Positions 14,992 through 16,695 of a stretch of 16,695 nt of DNA are shown one piece after another (position 1 is the stretch's first letter; the number at the start of each line of letters is the position of its first letter). The position numbers and the translations under genes were made by a program. The notes below the pieces were generated by a model. That model did not search any database. It saw only the letters and a program-made list of their open reading frames with translations, and had not been told where the DNA came from. This stretch comes from Acidothermales bacterium (GTDB taxonomy: Bacteria; Actinomycetota; Actinomycetes; Streptosporangiales; WHST01), in the NCBI GenBank assembly GCA_017354575.1, contig JAFMQP010000031.1, positions 1 through 16,695 on the forward strand. The letters are read 5' to 3'.

Positions 14992-15048
14992 CGTGTAATC
15001 GGGTGGGTCCGGGTGAGTGTTCCACGATGCGACTGGTCGAATGGAGCG

Positions 15049-15459
15049 ATGGAGACGCGTGTCATCGAGGTGACGACGGGGGCCGACGAGCGGGTCGTGG
15101 ACCTCACCGGCGAGTGCGAGGGCTTCCTCGCGGCGTGCGGGGCGTCGGACGGGCTGCTCCACGTCTTCGTCCCCCATGCCACCGCCGGCATCGCCCTCAT
15201 CGAGCTGGGTGCGGGAAGCGACGCGGACCTGCTCGCGGCGTTGGGCGACCTGCTGCCGGCCGACGACCGCTGGCGGCACTCCCACGGCTCGCGCGGGCAC
15301 GGCCGCGCGCACGTGCTGCCCGCGCTGGTGGCACCGTGCGCGAGCATCCCGGTCGTGGGGGGACGGTTGGCCCTGGGGACGTGGCAGAGCGTGACCCTGG
15401 TGGACGTGAACGTCGATAATCGATCACGTCGGGTCCGGCTCAGCTACCTTCCCGGTTAG
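15049..15459 (+). CDS. yjbQ: YjbQ family protein (UPF0047), thiamine-phosphate-synthase-like
   Basis: A 136-residue protein of the YjbQ family. Family motifs are present: VFVPHATAGIALIELGAG, HSHGSRGHGRAHVLPALVAP, SIPVVGGRLALGTWQSVTLVDVN and a C-terminal RRVRLSYLPG. Members form trimers; E. coli YjbQ has weak thiamine-phosphate synthase activity, but the main role is uncertain. It resembles M. tuberculosis Rv2556c. The start at ATG 15049 fits the family N-terminus; GGAG at 15043-15046 is too close to be an ideal ribosome site, and GTG 15013 is a possible longer start. It is divergent from aceE, a thiamine-diphosphate enzyme, which makes a thiamine connection tempting but unproven. Confidence 0.88.
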   Translation: METRVIEVTTGADERVVDLTGECEGFLAACGASDGLLHVFVPHATAGIALIELGAGSDADLLAALGDLLPADDRWRHSHGSRGHGRAHVLPALVAPCASIPVVGGRLALGTWQSVTLVDVNVDNRSRRVRLSYLPG

Positions 15460-15493
15460 CGGATTCCGCATCGGGTCGCCCCGGCGACTTGCG

Positions 15494-15499
15494 TACCCT
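15494..15499 (+). promoter_or_regulatory. Weak -10 candidate (TACCCT) upstream of the DUF3052 gene
   Basis: TACCCT matches the TANNNT pattern and lies 67 bases before the GTG start. No convincing -35 is found 16-18 bases upstream. Read-through from yjbQ is the alternative. Confidence 0.25.
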
Positions 15500-15566
15500 G
15501 GGCGGTTTGGGTGGACTACCGCTCACGATCTCGGCGAGGACAGGTCAGGATGGAAAGGATCGGCCA

Positions 15567-16034
15567 GTGAGCGCGACCGCGGAGCACGCGGACGGCGATT
15601 CCGGCCGCGACGGTACGGTCGGCGCGCAGGGGAGTTCTGCGGTCGACCGGCTGGGGCTCAGCGAGGGGCTCGTCGTCCAGGAGCTCGGCTACGACGACGA
15701 CTGCGACGACGCCCTCAGGGCGGCGGTCGAGCAACGGGTCGGCGGCGAGCTCGTCGACGAGGACTACGACGACGTCGTCGACGTCGTGCTGCTCTGGTGG
15801 CGCGAGGGCGACGGCGACCTGGCCGACGGGCTGGTGGACGCGCTCGCGACGCTGGTCGACGGCGGCACCGTCTGGCTGCTGACGCCGAAGGCCGGTCGCG
15901 ACGAGTACGTCGAGCCGAGCGAGATCGCGGAGAACGCGGTCACCGCTGGCCTGTCCGCCACCAGCAGCGTCTCGGCCGCCCCCGACTGGGTCGGCACCCG
16001 GCTGGTCGCGCCGCGGGCCAAGGGCAGGCGCTGA
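15567..16034 (+). CDS. DUF3052 family protein
   Basis: A 155-residue, strongly acidic cytosolic protein. After a polar N-terminal tail of about 30 residues comes the DUF3052 core: DRLGLSEGLVVQELGYDDDCDDALRAAV, an Asp-rich VDEDYDDVVDVVLLWWREGDGDL, VDGGTVWLLTPKAGRDEYVEPSEI, and a final DWVGTRLVAPRAKGRR. Length and motif order match the actinobacterial family, including M. tuberculosis Rv2239c next to ahpE. The function is unknown. GTG 15567 was chosen over earlier codons because AAAGGA lies at 15554-15559 at good spacing. It is followed after 54 bases by the peroxiredoxin gene; the pairing is conserved in mycobacteria as I recall. Confidence 0.88.
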   Translation: MSATAEHADGDSGRDGTVGAQGSSAVDRLGLSEGLVVQELGYDDDCDDALRAAVEQRVGGELVDEDYDDVVDVVLLWWREGDGDLADGLVDALATLVDGGTVWLLTPKAGRDEYVEPSEIAENAVTAGLSATSSVSAAPDWVGTRLVAPRAKGRR

Positions 16035-16058
16035 CCGTCGCGCCGCCTCTGTCAGGAT
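16031..16058 (+). promoter_or_regulatory. Candidate promoter of the peroxiredoxin gene
   Basis: CTGACC (16031-16036, overlapping the DUF3052 stop) and CAGGAT (16053-16058) are spaced by 16 bases and resemble -35 and -10 boxes; +1 would be near 16065, about 30 bases before the start codon. CGCCGCC (16041-16047) can also pair with GGCGGCG (16064-16070), a 7-bp stem that would fold the region if it is transcribed from upstream. Confidence 0.3.
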
Positions 16059-16094
16059 GGTGGGGCGGCGGCGTCAGGACGGGAGGCGATGATC

Positions 16095-16598
16095 ATGGTG
16101 GGCGGGGACACCAGCACGGCGGACGACGCGACCGCCGGCGGCGCGCTCGCCGTCGGCTCCACGGCGCCCGACTTCGCCCTCTCCGACCAGTACGGGGCCA
16201 CGGTCCGCGTCTCCGAGTTCCACGGTGAGAAGGCCGTGCTGCTCGTCTTCTACCCGTTCTCCTTCACGGGTGTGTGCACGAGTGAGATGAGGGCGCTGCA
16301 GAAGCGCATCGACGCCTTCCAGACCGACACCGTGCAGGTGCTCGGCGTCTCCTGCGACTCGCCGTACGTCCAGCGCGTGTTCGCGGAGGAGGAGCGGCTC
16401 ACCTTCCCCGTCCTCGCCGACAACTGGCCGCACGGCGCGACGGCCCAGGCGTACGGCGTCTTCGACGACGAGGTGGGCGCCGCCAGGCGGGGCACCTTCG
16501 TGATCGACACCGACGGCGTGATCCGGTGGACCGTCGTCAACGCGATCCCCAACGCCCGCAACACCGAGAAGTACGTAGCGGCGCTGGCCGCCCTGTAG
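16095..16598 (+). CDS. ahpE: AhpE-type peroxiredoxin
   Basis: A 167-residue thioredoxin-fold peroxidase that reduces hydrogen peroxide, organic hydroperoxides and peroxynitrite. The peroxidatic Cys61 sits in YPFSFTGVCTSEM, matching the PxxxTxxC motif. WPHGATAQAYGVFDDEVGAARRGTFVID is very close to M. tuberculosis AhpE, including the conserved Arg in RRGTF. M. tuberculosis AhpE lacks a second cysteine as I recall, but here Cys87 (GVSCDSP) could act as a resolving residue. Two in-frame ATGs exist, 16089 and 16095; the second was chosen because GGGAGG (16081-16086) is eight bases from it and only two from the first. Downstream of the DUF3052 gene, before tRNA-Val. Confidence 0.92.
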   Translation: MVGGDTSTADDATAGGALAVGSTAPDFALSDQYGATVRVSEFHGEKAVLLVFYPFSFTGVCTSEMRALQKRIDAFQTDTVQVLGVSCDSPYVQRVFAEEERLTFPVLADNWPHGATAQAYGVFDDEVGAARRGTFVIDTDGVIRWTVVNAIPNARNTEKYVAALAAL

Positions 16599-16615
16599 GC
16601 TTGCGGGCCTGGGAC

Positions 16616-16690
16616 GGGCGCATAGCTCAGCGGTAGAGCACTGCCCTTACAAGGCAGGGGTCACAGGTTCGAAACCTGTTGCGCCCACCA
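16616..16690 (+). tRNA. tRNA-Val (anticodon UAC)
   Basis: A full cloverleaf can be drawn. The acceptor GGGCGCA (16616-16622) pairs with TGCGCCC (16680-16686). The D stem is GCTC/GAGC with a 7-base loop. The anticodon stem CTGCC/GGCAG encloses loop CTTACAA, anticodon TAC, reading GUA valine codons. The T stem ACAGG/CCTGT encloses TTCGAAA. Discriminator A is at 16687 and CCA is encoded at 16688-16690. It lies 17 bases after the peroxiredoxin stop. Confidence 0.97.
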
Positions 16691-16695
16691 GTGTT

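Noticed and set aside
14892..15048. Thiamine riboswitch ahead of aceE or yjbQ
   Set aside because: The conserved CUGAGA and related THI-box segments were not found on either strand of the gap.
11610..15419. A very long open frame on the plus strand opposite aceE and the gene downstream of it
   Set aside because: It is antisense to a clear 916-residue AceE with intact motifs. Its translation is rich in Arg, Val, Asp and Leu with no recognisable domain, as expected from the third-position GC of aceE read on the other strand.
16616..16690. Integration (att) site at tRNA-Val
   Set aside because: No integrase or direct repeat of the tRNA 3' end is seen, and the window ends five bases after the CCA.
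1..16695. Defence or secondary-metabolite cluster
   Set aside because: No restriction, toxin-antitoxin, phage-defence, NRPS or modular PKS genes are present; the fab genes are a primary-metabolism type II fatty acid synthase.

Overview
This is a GC-rich chromosomal segment from an actinomycete. High-GC codon use, frequent GTG starts, TANNNT-type -10 boxes and several actinobacteria-typical families (DUF3145, DUF3052, an AhpE-type peroxiredoxin, a PucR-type FasR, a homodimeric AceE) all point that way. The gene order around aceE, the PucR-type regulator, fabD, the acyl carrier protein, the ketosynthase and accD6, with ahpE and a DUF3052 gene nearby, is the arrangement I recall from Mycobacterium tuberculosis (Rv2238c to Rv2247). 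The fabD-fabH-acp-fabF order is the one known from Streptomyces. The genus cannot be fixed from this window.

Layout: (a) 1-1059 holds the end of a NarL-type sensor kinase and its LuxR-type response regulator. (b) 1060-1330 is intergenic and carries an unusual array of five near-identical 14-15 bp units spaced exactly 20 bp apart, three in one orientation and two inverted. (c) 1331-3288 is a two-gene unit of a DUF1023-like alpha/beta hydrolase and a multi-spanning acyltransferase-3-like membrane protein. (d) 3491-3985 is a DUF3145 gene, convergent with (e) 4035-10434, the minus-strand type II fatty acid synthase locus, transcribed fasR, fabD, fabH, acpP, fabF, accD6. (f) 10478-11500 is a helix-hairpin-helix plus PHP-domain protein divergent from fasR. 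(g) 11597-14891 is a small unknown gene downstream of aceE. (h) 15049-16690 holds yjbQ, a DUF3052 gene, an AhpE-type peroxiredoxin and tRNA-Val(UAC).

The core is lipid and acetyl-CoA supply. AceE feeds acetyl-CoA, AccD6 (with a biotinylated alpha subunit encoded elsewhere) makes malonyl-CoA, FabD loads malonate on AcpP, FabH starts chains and FabF extends them. FasR, the PucR-type activator upstream, probably acts at an inverted repeat lying between its stop codon and fabD.

The most unusual item is FabD. It carries about 75 extra C-terminal residues that read as a biotinyl-carrier (BCCP/AccB-like) barrel whose biotin-accepting lysine position is arginine. A catalytically silent BCCP-like domain fused to malonyl transferase, in the same operon as a biotin-dependent carboxyltransferase, suggests docking or channelling between AccD6 and FabD. 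Next in interest are the 20-bp-phased repeat array, the composite operator upstream of fabD, mutually exclusive hairpins just before acpP, and a pair of divergent leaderless starts at fasR and the PHP gene.
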